A DNA stretch of 64,000 nucleotides, taken from Spelaeicoccus albus (lineage in GTDB: Bacteria > Actinomycetota > Actinomycetes > Actinomycetales > Brevibacteriaceae). The position numbers were made by a program, and so were the translations under genes. Of the stretch, positions 42,898 to 50,676 are shown piece by piece. Position 1 is the first letter of the stretch, and each line of letters starts with the position of its first letter. The DNA lies in contig NZ_JACBZP010000001.1 of assembly GCF_013409065.1 (NCBI RefSeq), positions 620,001-684,000 on the forward strand, in the 5' to 3' direction. Below the pieces are notes generated by a model, which was not told the DNA's origin, ran no database searches, and saw nothing but the letters and a program-made list of their open reading frames with translations.

Positions 42898-43358
42898 GCG
42901 CCGTCACCCCTTCCGGCGGCCGTCGCGGCACCGAATTCGGTATCGGTATAGTCCTCGTCGCCGGTACTTGCCTCGCCCCCGGACGTGCCCTCGGCAAGTG
43001 CTTCTTCGGCGATCCGGACATCGCCTTCGTCGTCGGCGACGACGTCTTCGCGCGCCAGCCGCCACGACCTGTAGATCATTGCCAGAATGAACGCGCTGAT
43101 GCCGAAGGTGATGACGATCGCCGTCAGGATGAGCGCTTGCGGGAGCGGGTCGCTCATTCCATCGGTGCTGAGGTGCCCGCCCTGCACTATCGGCGCCGAT
43201 CCGGGATAGCCGCCCATCATCAGCACCAGGACGTTGACTCCGTTGCCGATCAGCAACGTGCCGAGCAGGACGCGGGTCAGCGACCGATCGAGCAGCAGAT
43301 AGGTGCCGCAGGCCACGAGGATCGCGACAAGGACGAGCAGGGCAAGCGACGCGTTCAT
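42894..43358 (-). CDS. mrpC: Mrp-type Na+/H+ antiporter subunit C
   Basis: A 154-residue NuoK-like subunit with three membrane segments; LDRSLTRVLLGTLLIGNGVNVLVLMMGG and DPLPQALILTAIVITFGISAFIL are typical. The C-terminal 50 residues are acidic and carry no span. The ATG at 43358 overlaps mrpA by ATGA, and the longer frame to 43607 is inside mrpA. Confidence 0.93.
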   Translation of the reverse strand: MNASLALLVLVAILVACGTYLLLDRSLTRVLLGTLLIGNGVNVLVLMMGGYPGSAPIVQGGHLSTDGMSDPLPQALILTAIVITFGISAFILAMIYRSWRLAREDVVADDEGDVRIAEEALAEGTSGGEASTGDEDYTDTEFGAATAAGRGDGA

Positions 43359-46324
43359 AGTGTGTGCCTCCCGAGCGGCGACGGGGTTTCGGCGTCGTCC
43401 GCTTCGCGCACCCGGTCGTACATGTCGTCTTCGCTGATGTGATCGGGCGTGTACCCGTCGTCGGTCTCTTCCTGCCTGTCGACTTCCGCGCCCAGGGACC
43501 GCAGAATGTCGAGCATCAGTCCGACGACCACCAAGTACACGCCGATGTCGAACATGGTGGAGGTGACGAACTCGCCGTGCCCGAGAACCGGCAAGTCCCA
43601 TTCCCACCAGGTCGACTGCAGCACGTCGCCTCCGGCCACCAGCCCGGCCGCGCCGGTCAGCCCGGCCAGAGCCAGCCCCGAGCCGAGCAGCAGGCCGGCC
43701 GGGACCGGGGCGGCCTCGGCAAGTTCATAGCGGCCGCCCGCCAGATACCGCACGATGAGGGCAAGCCCGGCGACGAGGCCTCCGGCGAACCCTCCGCCCG
43801 GCGCGTTGTGACCGGACAGCAGCAGGAAGATCGACACGACGATCGCCGTGTGAAAGATCAGCCGGACCACGACTTCCAAGATGATCGACCGGTTTCGCGG
43901 ATCCAGGGTGCGACCGGCCAACAACCACGCCCGTTGCTCGCTTCCTTCCCGGACCGGCCGGTGTCGCTCGGCGAACGTGCCGGTCTTGGCGACTTCGCCC
44001 ATCCGCTCGAGATTCGAGGTGCGTTGTTTCAAGAAGATGAGGCTCGCCACGCCGGTCGCCGCCACGACCAGCACGGAGATCTCACCGAACGTGTCCCACG
44101 CACGGATGTCGACGAGGGTGACGTTGACGATGTTGTCGCCGTGGCCGCCTAGTTTGGCGAGCTTGGCGAACTGTTTCGAGATTGTCGGGTCGCTGCGGGC
44201 GGTCAGGGCGATCGCGCCGACGCCCGCCACCATGATGCCGGTGACGGCGCCGATGACGGCCCGTACGCTCCGTCGTCCGAAGCCGTGCGCTTTGCCGATC
44301 CTGGCCGGAAGCCGGCGCAGCACCAGGATGAACACGACCAGAGTGATCGTCTCGATGAGAATTTGCGTCAACGCCAGATCGGGGGCCCCTTGGACGGCGA
44401 ACAAGGTGGCCATGCCGTACCCCGTCGCGCCGACGATGACCACCGAGGCGAACCGTTTGGTCGTCCGGGTGGCGACGATTGCGGCAAAGGACATGATGAT
44501 CGCAATCGCGGCCTGCGCCGGGTTGTCCCACAACCGCACGTGGACTGCCCGGATCCCCTCGGCGCCGCCGTCGACGGCGGCCGCGCCGAGCGACGCGACG
44601 AGCACCACGAAGATGACTGCGAGGTAGGCCGGCAGCGACCCGCGCTGCGTCTTGGCCGTCAGCCCGATTGCCATTTTGTCGATCCCCGCCATGATGCGCC
44701 GGTATCCGCGGTTGGCATCGACCAGCGACGGGAGGAGTGCCTGCAGGCCGGCGATGGGACGGCGTCCGGCGTGGAGGGCAAGCCCGGCCGCCAGCGTGAG
44801 TGCCGTCAGCCCGAGCGCCGGCCCCAGCCCGTGCCAGAGAGCCAAGTGGTAGCCGTGGCCCGAGCCGCCGAGGGTGTCGGCGTACGCCGCAATCGCGGCA
44901 TTGCCGGCCGGTGCCAGCGGACCCGCAACGATCGAGGCGGCGGCCAATAGCACCGGCACGACGACGAACCCGGCGTGTTCGAGGGCCGGTTCGTTGTGGG
45001 GCACGCCCGGCTTGACGGCGAATGCGCCCCACACGAAGCGGGCGCTGTAGGCGACGGTGAGTGCTGAACCGAGCCATACTCCGGCGAGCGCGATGTAGCC
45101 AGTCGGTCCGCCGGCCTGCAGCAGCGATGTGTACACGCCTTCCTTGGCAACGAATCCGGCAAGCGGGGGTATGCCGGCCATGGAGGCCGCCGCGACGATG
45201 CCGACTATTGCCAGGACCGGCGCCCGGCGGCCGAAGCCGGACAGTTTCCGTAGATCGCGATTGCCGGCCGAATGATCGATCACGCCGACCACCAGGAACA
45301 GCGTGGATTTGAAAAGGCCGTGCGCGATCAACAGCGCAATGCCCGCCATCGCGGCGTCCCGCGTTCCGAACCCGACCATCACCGTCATGAAGCCCAGCTG
45401 GCTGACGGTGCCGTACGCCAGCAAGAGTTTGAGGTCGGTTTGTCGCAGCGCCCGCCATCCCCCGACGAGCATGGTGGCGATCCCCAGGCCGAGCAGGAGG
45501 GGTTGCCATCCGGGCGTGTGCGCAAACCCGGGCGCCAGCCGGGCCACCAAGTAGATACCGGCCTTCACCATGGCCGCCGCGTGCAGATAGGCGCTGACCG
45601 GGGTCGGGGCGGCCATCGCGGCAGGCAGCCAGAAGTGGAACGGGATGAGAGCTGATTTGCTCAGGACGCCCACCAGGATGAGGATGACGGCCCCGGTGAC
45701 GACGGGGCCGGACGGCGGGTCGGCGAGGATGCCCGAGAGGCGTTCGGTGTGTGCTGCGGAGCCGAGCATGATCAGGCCGACGAGCATGGCCAGGCCGCCG
45801 GCCGTGGTGACGACGAGGGCCTGGAGGGCGGCGCGGCGGGCTGCTTTCACGGCAGCGGTGTGCCCGATCAGCAGGTACGAAAAGACAGTCGTCGCTTCCC
45901 AGAACACGAACAGGATGATGAGGTCGTCGGCCACGACCAGCCCGTACATCACGCCGGCGAATGCCAGCAGCACCGCGCCGAACCGGGCAAGCCCTTCTTC
46001 GTGGTCGTGGAAGTAGTGCGCGCAGTAGATCAGCACCAGTGCGCCGACACCGGTCACCAGCAGCGCCATGATCCAGGCCAGCGCGTCCATGCGGAAGGTC
46101 AGGGTCAGATCCAAGCCGGGGATCCACTGGTACGCCTGGGTTCGCGCGGCACCGGACGGTGTGGCGTGGCCGTAGAAGGCGGTATGGACGAATGCGGCCG
46201 CCGGAATGACGGCGAGGAGGTAGAAAGCCCGTCTGCCGATCCACCGGAACGCCGCCGGGGCAAGCATCGATGCCACCGCGAAGACGGCGATCACAGTGAG
46301 CAAAACGCTCCCTTCCGCCGTCAC
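43355..46324 (-). CDS. mrpA: Mrp-type Na+/H+ antiporter fused subunits A and B
   Basis: A 989-residue membrane protein. Residues 1 to about 500 form the NuoL-like antiporter module (EATTVFSYLLIGHTAA, LSKSALIPFHFWLPAAMAAPTPVSAYLHAA, then ALRQTDLKLLLAYGTVSQLGFM). A middle part carries the MnhA-specific DUF4040-type region (GAPDLALTQILIETITLVVFILVLRRLP). The C-terminal 140 residues are a complete MnhB domain (FLLLSGHNAPGGGFAGGLVAGLAL), which is a separate protein in many bacteria. The fusion is common in actinobacteria. It is the first gene of the operon A/B-C-D-E-F-G-regulator-kinase. Confidence 0.95.
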   Translation of the reverse strand: MTAEGSVLLTVIAVFAVASMLAPAAFRWIGRRAFYLLAVIPAAAFVHTAFYGHATPSGAARTQAYQWIPGLDLTLTFRMDALAWIMALLVTGVGALVLIYCAHYFHDHEEGLARFGAVLLAFAGVMYGLVVADDLIILFVFWEATTVFSYLLIGHTAAVKAARRAALQALVVTTAGGLAMLVGLIMLGSAAHTERLSGILADPPSGPVVTGAVILILVGVLSKSALIPFHFWLPAAMAAPTPVSAYLHAAAMVKAGIYLVARLAPGFAHTPGWQPLLLGLGIATMLVGGWRALRQTDLKLLLAYGTVSQLGFMTVMVGFGTRDAAMAGIALLIAHGLFKSTLFLVVGVIDHSAGNRDLRKLSGFGRRAPVLAIVGIVAAASMAGIPPLAGFVAKEGVYTSLLQAGGPTGYIALAGVWLGSALTVAYSARFVWGAFAVKPGVPHNEPALEHAGFVVVPVLLAAASIVAGPLAPAGNAAIAAYADTLGGSGHGYHLALWHGLGPALGLTALTLAAGLALHAGRRPIAGLQALLPSLVDANRGYRRIMAGIDKMAIGLTAKTQRGSLPAYLAVIFVVLVASLGAAAVDGGAEGIRAVHVRLWDNPAQAAIAIIMSFAAIVATRTTKRFASVVIVGATGYGMATLFAVQGAPDLALTQILIETITLVVFILVLRRLPARIGKAHGFGRRSVRAVIGAVTGIMVAGVGAIALTARSDPTISKQFAKLAKLGGHGDNIVNVTLVDIRAWDTFGEISVLVVAATGVASLIFLKQRTSNLERMGEVAKTGTFAERHRPVREGSEQRAWLLAGRTLDPRNRSIILEVVVRLIFHTAIVVSIFLLLSGHNAPGGGFAGGLVAGLALIVRYLAGGRYELAEAAPVPAGLLLGSGLALAGLTGAAGLVAGGDVLQSTWWEWDLPVLGHGEFVTSTMFDIGVYLVVVGLMLDILRSLGAEVDRQEETDDGYTPDHISEDDMYDRVREADDAETPSPLGRHTL

Positions 46325-46425
46325 TTCGATGGTGAAAGGTTCAGTTTACCGACTCGCGACGGCCGCTGAGCCGACGCCGAATGCCACGACCGGTTTGGGT
46401 GCTTTGCGCAAACGCATCCCGCGCC

Positions 46426-46503
46426 CTTCCGCAAAACGCGCCAGCGCGTCGGGAACGCGCCGTCAGGACGGCGCGTTCCCGACGGAGCGCCGCGTTTTGC
46501 GTG
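46426..46503. repeat. Family A intergenic hairpin, copy 3 (divergent)
   Basis: GCAAAACGCG (46431-46440) and CGCGTTTTGC (46491-46500) form outer arms; inside, CGTCGGGAACGCGCCGTC pairs with GACGGCGCGTTCCCGACG. The outer ends and the CGTTCCCGACG segment match copies 1 and 2, but the inner stem is different. It sits upstream of the mrp operon and after the flavin reductase gene. The rest of the 46325-46566 gap is GC-rich and shows nothing else I can name. Confidence 0.75.
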
Positions 46504-46566
46504 TGGGGCGGGGCCGGGGGCGGGCGGCTTGCGTGGGGCGGGGCGGCGTCGGCCGGGTGGGGCGGG

Positions 46567-47106
46567 CTAGTCCAGTCGGCGGTACCGGCCGTCGAAGCGC
46601 AGCAGCGGATGCCGGACGGCGTCCGGCGGCACGGTCCGCCCCATGGCCCGCACTTCGCCAACCACGAGCAGGTGCGTGGCGGCCGGATGGATCGCCGTCG
46701 TCTCGACCTCGAACCAGGCAAGTGCTTTGTCAATGATCACCGGTGCTCCGGGCCGCGGGCGCACGTGCGGCACTGGCCGCAATAGTCCGTGCAAGGGACT
46801 CCCCGGAGCCGCAAGCCAATCGGCGACGGATTTCTGCTCCGCGTTGAGCAAGCTCAACGTCCACCTGTCCGCGGATTCGACGGCTTCGGCGATGCGGCCG
46901 TCGGCGTACAAACTGATCAAGAGCGTCGGCGGATCGTACGAGACGGACAGGTAAGCGGTCACCGGCGAGGCATAGTCATGACCCTGGTGTATGGCAGTGA
47001 CCACCGCAGTGCCTTGCGCCATGCTCGAGCTCAAAGTGCGAAAACGGTCCTTGTCGGCCTCGCCGACGTGGCCGGGGTCGATAGTCGAGACGTCGGAAGT
47101 GTCCAT
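46567..47106 (-). CDS. Flavin reductase-like FMN-binding protein
   Basis: A protein of about 179 residues with the split-barrel flavin reductase pattern: FRTLSSSMAQGTAVVTAIHQGHDYASPVTAYLSVSYDPPTLLISL (the conserved SS and PPTL), then WTLSLLNAEQKSVADWLA and GAPVIIDKALAWFEVE. It binds FMN and may supply reduced flavin to a monooxygenase; no partner oxygenase is near. Start uncertain: 47106 (ATG) or 47133 (GTG, nine codons earlier, preceded by GGGGGAG). Confidence 0.75.
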   Translation of the reverse strand: MDTSDVSTIDPGHVGEADKDRFRTLSSSMAQGTAVVTAIHQGHDYASPVTAYLSVSYDPPTLLISLYADGRIAEAVESADRWTLSLLNAEQKSVADWLAAPGSPLHGLLRPVPHVRPRPGAPVIIDKALAWFEVETTAIHPAATHLLVVGEVRAMGRTVPPDAVRHPLLRFDGRYRRLD

Positions 47107-47158
47107 AGCCCCATCGTGCCATTGGCCGATCACTTCTCCCCCGCCCTCTCTCCCTCAG

Positions 47159-47225
47159 CGCGTCGAGTGGTGGCGAACGGCTGTCCCGCCTCGTCGAGTG
47201 GTGGCGAATGGCTGCGAAATCGGCG
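47159..47225. repeat. Family B repeat, left half of a hairpin split by the IS element
   Basis: Two direct copies of GAGTGGTGGCGAAnGGCTG (from 47164 and 47194). The second continues as CTGCGAAATCGGCG and then meets the IS element at 47226. Its partner arm is at 48647-48676 on the other side of the element. Positions 47211-47225 (GCTGCGAAATCGGCG) are the left copy of the target duplication. Confidence 0.85.
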
Positions 47226-47321
47226 TGTTATGTCGCAGGACACCGGTGACAGTTGTGTATCAGGACATCGGTGACAGTCCCTGCGGGTTTGGTGGTGACA
47301 CTTCTCGGGTCGGATTGACGG

Positions 47322-48533
47322 GTGACGAAAAATGAGCCTGTTGATCCTGCTGTCCGTCTTGCAATTTCTCAGTGGCCTCGCGATGCCCCACGCGGTGCGG
47401 TCACGACGTTCTGTACTGAACACCAGATCTCACGCAAAACGTTCTACCAACTACGCGCTCGGGCACGCCGGGAAGGCCCCGCGGCCGTGCTGGAACCGAA
47501 GTCCCGTCGGCCAAAGACAAGTCCTTCCCAACTCGACGAACAGACGAAACAGCAAGCCGTGGACGTGCGTGGCGCGCTCGAACGCTCGGGCCTGGACCAC
47601 GGACCGATCAGCGTGTTCGAGAAAATGAAAATGATGGGCCTGAAACCCCCGTCGGTAGCGTCCCTGGCCCGGCTCTTCCGGGAAAAGAACATCGCACGAT
47701 CCGAACCGAAGAAAAAGCCACGCGCGGCCTACCGCAGATTTGTCTACCCCGCACCGAACGCGTGCTGGCAACTCGACGCGACCGCGTACGTCCTTACCGG
47801 CGGACGCACCTGCGTGATCTTCCAACTGCAAGATGATCACTCCCGACTCGCAGTCGCCACACATGTCGCCGACGGGGAAACGTCCGCCGCGGCTATCGCC
47901 GTGGTGACAAAGGGCATCACCGCGCACGGGGTCCCGCAACGACTCCTAACCGATAACGGGCTCGCCTTGAACCCGGCCCGCCGGGGCATCACCGGGCAAC
48001 TCATCACGCACGTGAGCCGGCTAGGTATCGAGGCGATTACCGGCAAACCGTACAAGCCGACCACGCAAGGGAAGAATGAACGCTTCCACCAGACCCTTTT
48101 CCGATGGCTGGACAAGCAGCCACTGGCCGACTCGATCGAACAATTGCAAGAACTCGTCGATCAGTTCGACATCATCTACAACACCGAACGCTCCCATCAA
48201 GGCCTACCGGGCCGGATCACCCCGCAACAAGCCTGGGACGCGACCGACAAAGCCGTCGCACCACGGCCACGACCACGCGAAAACACCAGCAGCGGTGAAG
48301 CCACCCGCACTGTCTACGGCAAAGGCCAAGTCCACATCGATGGCGTCCGCTATCAGCTCGGCAAGCAATACATCGGACAACAAGCCCACGCGATCTGGGA
48401 CCTCAACACGATCACGTTCTTCGACCGGCACGGAACCGAAATCATCAGCCACCCCAGACCCGACCCAGGAACGAATTACGTCGGCAACGGCAAGCCCCGC
48501 GGCTTCCTCAACAAGAACAACGAAAAACCGTGA
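47322..48533 (+). CDS. IS481-family transposase (DDE integrase type)
   Basis: A 403-residue transposase in one frame. An N-terminal helix-turn-helix region (AVTTFCTEHQISRKTFYQLRARARREG) is followed by a retroviral integrase-type core. The acidic residues are in WQLDATAYV, LLTDNGLA and GKNERFHQTLF, and the spacing to the Glu is normal for the family. The C-terminal part after residue 310 is Pro/Arg rich. The GTG start at 47322 is the only sensible one in frame. No frameshift or stop interrupts it, so the element may be active. Confidence 0.92.
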   Translation: MTKNEPVDPAVRLAISQWPRDAPRGAVTTFCTEHQISRKTFYQLRARARREGPAAVLEPKSRRPKTSPSQLDEQTKQQAVDVRGALERSGLDHGPISVFEKMKMMGLKPPSVASLARLFREKNIARSEPKKKPRAAYRRFVYPAPNACWQLDATAYVLTGGRTCVIFQLQDDHSRLAVATHVADGETSAAAIAVVTKGITAHGVPQRLLTDNGLALNPARRGITGQLITHVSRLGIEAITGKPYKPTTQGKNERFHQTLFRWLDKQPLADSIEQLQELVDQFDIIYNTERSHQGLPGRITPQQAWDATDKAVAPRPRPRENTSSGEATRTVYGKGQVHIDGVRYQLGKQYIGQQAHAIWDLNTITFFDRHGTEIISHPRPDPGTNYVGNGKPRGFLNKNNEKP

Positions 48534-48553
48534 CCCTACCCCTGACACGCCGA

Positions 48554-48622
48554 CTGTCACCGATGTCCTGAGACATCAACTGTCACCGATGTCCTGATAC
48601 AAAACTGTCACCGATGTCCTGA
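48554..48622 (+). repeat. Iterated IS end motifs, right side
   Basis: CTGTCACCGATGTCCTGA at 48554-48571, 48580-48597 and 48605-48622. The reverse complement occurs on the left side at about 47235-47252 (one mismatch) and 47260-47277. The spacing of about 25 bases suggests two and a half helical turns between sites. Confidence 0.85.
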
Positions 48623-48631
48623 GACAAGACA

Positions 48632-48676
48632 GCTGCGAAATCGGCGATTTCGCAGCCATTCGCCACCACTCGGCGG
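48632..48676. repeat. Family B repeat, right half of the split hairpin
   Basis: Right target duplication GCTGCGAAATCGGCG (48632-48646), then ATTTCGCAGCCATTCGCCAC and CACTCGGCGG. Joining this to the left half restores a hairpin whose inner stem CTGCGAAATCG/CGATTTCGCAG continues the outer arm. 48677-48751 holds only GC-rich DNA without a gene I can support. Confidence 0.85.
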
Positions 48677-48751
48677 AAGAAGAACCGGAGGAATCAAGCA
48701 AGCGGGCCGATATCAAGCGAGCCGGCCGAAACGGAACTCGGCGAAGCTCGC

Positions 48752-48840
48752 GCGGGAGAGAGCTACAGGCGGGAGAGAGCTACAGGTGCGGGAGAGAGCT
48801 ACAGGCGGGAGAGAGCTACAGGTGCGGGAGGGAGCTACAG
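48752..48840 (-). repeat. Five-copy tandem repeat at the 3' end of the hypothetical gene
   Basis: The unit GCGGGAGAGAGCTACAG occurs at 48752, 48769, 48788, 48805 and 48824 (the last with one change), two of them with GT added in front. The gene's TAG stop (48835-48837) lies inside the last unit, so each unit carries a copy of the gene's final bases on the minus strand. It looks like slippage that began at the gene end. Confidence 0.88.
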
Positions 48841-49884
48841 GTGGTAACGGTCGACGAGAAAACCGAACTCGTCAACGATGACTCCGCTCGTGGCTTCGAC
48901 GACCCCGACTGCCACGCGTTCGACGTATCGGCGGCTGGCGCGGCGTTCGCTGTCGAATTCCGGCGACCTGTCCCCGACGAACCGCTGAGAGAGCGAATCC
49001 ATCCATCGCACTTCGTACGCCACGAGATCCATGCCTGCGCGGTCGACGCCCGAAAGCGCGGGCACCGGTTCTTCTTCGACCCGGACGAGGATCTCGATGT
49101 ACCCACCCGGCGGGTTCTCGGGGTCGACATCGCCGGCGCTGCCGGGCAACAGCGCAGTGATTCCGTACCCTTCGAGTTCCGGATCGCCGGCCATTGCCTC
49201 GGCGTCGAACTGGTCGGCGTCCGCATGAAGCCGTGTGCGTTCCTCAATGGTCAGTTCGTCCCGGACCACCGGGTCGGCCGGGTCGTCGACAACGCCGGAC
49301 GCCGGTCCCTCCCACTCGGCAAGGCCGGCCTGCAGTTCGGCGCCCGGCAGGGTGTGTTGCACCACCGGCAGCAACGTCTCCGGCGTCAGCCAATACGTCG
49401 AGTACACGGTCAGGTTCACGGCGTCTTCCGGGTCCGGAGTCAGCAGCTTCACGCCGCCGGACGCCCAACCGGGACGCGCCGGCGAAGACGCGTCGTCCGC
49501 GACCCGGATCGTTGCCCCGAGCCGCCGCGCCACATCGACCAGAAGCCCGAAATAGCGTCCCTCGTCACGGTTCGGAAGCCCGGCCGGGAACGCCTTTTCC
49601 AGCCCGTCGCGGCTCGACATCCAGTCCGGCGGCGGTTCGGTTTCTCGTTCGACCGGCGACCGAAGCGCAAACACCGTACCGGCGCCTCGGACGCCGAGCG
49701 CGCCGGCGTCCGCCGCGGAAATCGGCAACGGGCCGAGCAACGTCGAATGCCGACTCAGTCGTAGGCCGCCGTCTTCGGCCGCGGAGGCGTGCGGCAACAG
49801 TGTGTGCACGAGCGTGACGACATCCCCGGGACCGGTGTCCTCGTCGATCAAGAGGAGATGGAACTGGGCGAGCCCGGCGTCCAT
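48835..49884 (-). CDS. Unrecognised acidic protein overlapping dcd
   Basis: About 349 residues, no signal peptide and no membrane segment. It is acidic, with two similar halves not evident. Stretches such as AVNLTVYSTYWLTPETLLPVVQHTLPGAEL and IVDEFGFLVDRYHL look like a folded domain, and the YIEILVRVEEEPVPALSGVDRAGMDLVAYEVRW region is the best-defined strand pattern. I do not recognise the family. The start is ATG 49884 or the GTG just before it (49887), at the dcd stop, so it is translationally coupled to dCTP deaminase and may share its expression, though not necessarily its function. Confidence 0.7.
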   Translation of the reverse strand: MDAGLAQFHLLLIDEDTGPGDVVTLVHTLLPHASAAEDGGLRLSRHSTLLGPLPISAADAGALGVRGAGTVFALRSPVERETEPPPDWMSSRDGLEKAFPAGLPNRDEGRYFGLLVDVARRLGATIRVADDASSPARPGWASGGVKLLTPDPEDAVNLTVYSTYWLTPETLLPVVQHTLPGAELQAGLAEWEGPASGVVDDPADPVVRDELTIEERTRLHADADQFDAEAMAGDPELEGYGITALLPGSAGDVDPENPPGGYIEILVRVEEEPVPALSGVDRAGMDLVAYEVRWMDSLSQRFVGDRSPEFDSERRASRRYVERVAVGVVEATSGVIVDEFGFLVDRYHL

Positions 49885-50462
49885 CACACGTCGGCCCGGT
49901 AAAAGCTCTGAAAGCTCCGTGACGCCGTCGGACCGCGCTGTCCTTGATACCGGGAGCCTGCAGCGCCCGAGCCGTACGGCTTTTCAGCGGCGGACGACAG
50001 CCGGAAAAAGCACAACTGACCAATTTTCATCCCCGGCCACAATGTGATTGGCAAGGTCGCCACATTGGACAGTTCGAGCGTGACATGGCCGGTGAATCCC
50101 GGATCGATGAATCCTGCGGTGGAGTGGGTGAGCAGTCCCAGCCTGCCCAAGCTGGACTTGCCCTCGAGACGGGCCGCCACGTCGTCCGGAAGCGTCACTT
50201 GCTCGACGGTCGCGCCCAGCACGAATTCGCCGGGATGCAGAACGAACGGCTCATTGCCCTCCGTTTCGACGAGACGAGTCAGCTCGGGCTGCTCATCGGC
50301 AGGGTCGATGACTGCGTATTTGTGGTTGTCGAACAGACGAAAATACCGATCAAGGCATACGTCAATACTCGACGGCTGGATGAGTCCTTCGTCAAACGGT
50401 TCGAGGTTGACCCGTCCGGCTGAAATTTCGGCACGGATATCGCGGTCGGAAAGCAACGTCAC
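49884..50462 (-). CDS. dcd: dCTP deaminase
   Basis: A 192-residue enzyme of the dUTPase fold. The core motifs [35 protein letters not shown] contain the catalytic Glu region and the base-binding residues, and [17 protein letters not shown] at residues 27-43 is the start of the fold. The C-terminal [16 protein letters not shown] is typical. It converts dCTP to dUTP, or directly to dUMP if bifunctional; actinobacterial members are often bifunctional. The GTG at 50462 ([13 protein letters not shown]) matches the family N terminus; the longer frame is non-coding. It is divergent from the MFS gene. Confidence 0.92.
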   Translation of the reverse strand: MTLLSDRDIRAEISAGRVNLEPFDEGLIQPSSIDVCLDRYFRLFDNHKYAVIDPADEQPELTRLVETEGNEPFVLHPGEFVLGATVEQVTLPDDVAARLEGKSSLGRLGLLTHSTAGFIDPGFTGHVTLELSNVATLPITLWPGMKIGQLCFFRLSSAAEKPYGSGAAGSRYQGQRGPTASRSFQSFYRADV

Positions 50463-50676
50463 GAAAGCCAACGCTACCAAAACCGGTGCCCGGCCGGCGC
50501 GATGCAACCGCGCGAATCGCACCGACGGCACGAAACGCACTGCCGACGACGGAAATGCTTGTGCGGACCGGTTGATCGGAGTAAAACAGATTTCGCCGAC
50601 CCCCGCGCGTGCGAAATCACGCGGAGCGCCGACCACGCGGAACTTGGAATTTCGGACCGACGTTCAAGGGGGCACC

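Larger units (their letters stand above)
47226..48631 (+). mobile_element. Complete IS481-family insertion sequence with 15-bp target duplication
   Basis: A 1406-base element. The ends are inverted: left TGTTATGTCGCAGGACACCG, right (reverse complement) TGTCTTGTCTCAGGACATCG; both begin TGT and continue to GTGACAGTT. The flanks carry the same 15 bases, GCTGCGAAATCGGCG, at 47211-47225 and 48632-48646. The transposase gene is intact. Extra copies of the end motif (CTGTCACCGATGTCCTGA) lie inside each end: two on the left and three on the right, 25-26 bases apart, possibly transposase-binding sites. Confidence 0.92.

Noticed and set aside
44082-46244. A 720-codon minus-strand frame over mrpA
   Set aside because: Same region as the fully motif-supported mrpA in another frame; Arg/Gly/Pro-rich composition is typical of a shadow.
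47322-48533. Transposase pseudogene
   Set aside because: The frame is uninterrupted and all three catalytic acidic residues are in place.
48554-48622. Spaced repeats at the right IS end read as a CRISPR or plasmid iteron
   Set aside because: They match the inverted ends of the IS and recur at its left end, so they belong to the element.
48752-48840. Possible CRISPR array
   Set aside because: Units of 17-19 bases are in direct contact with no spacers, and no cas genes are present.
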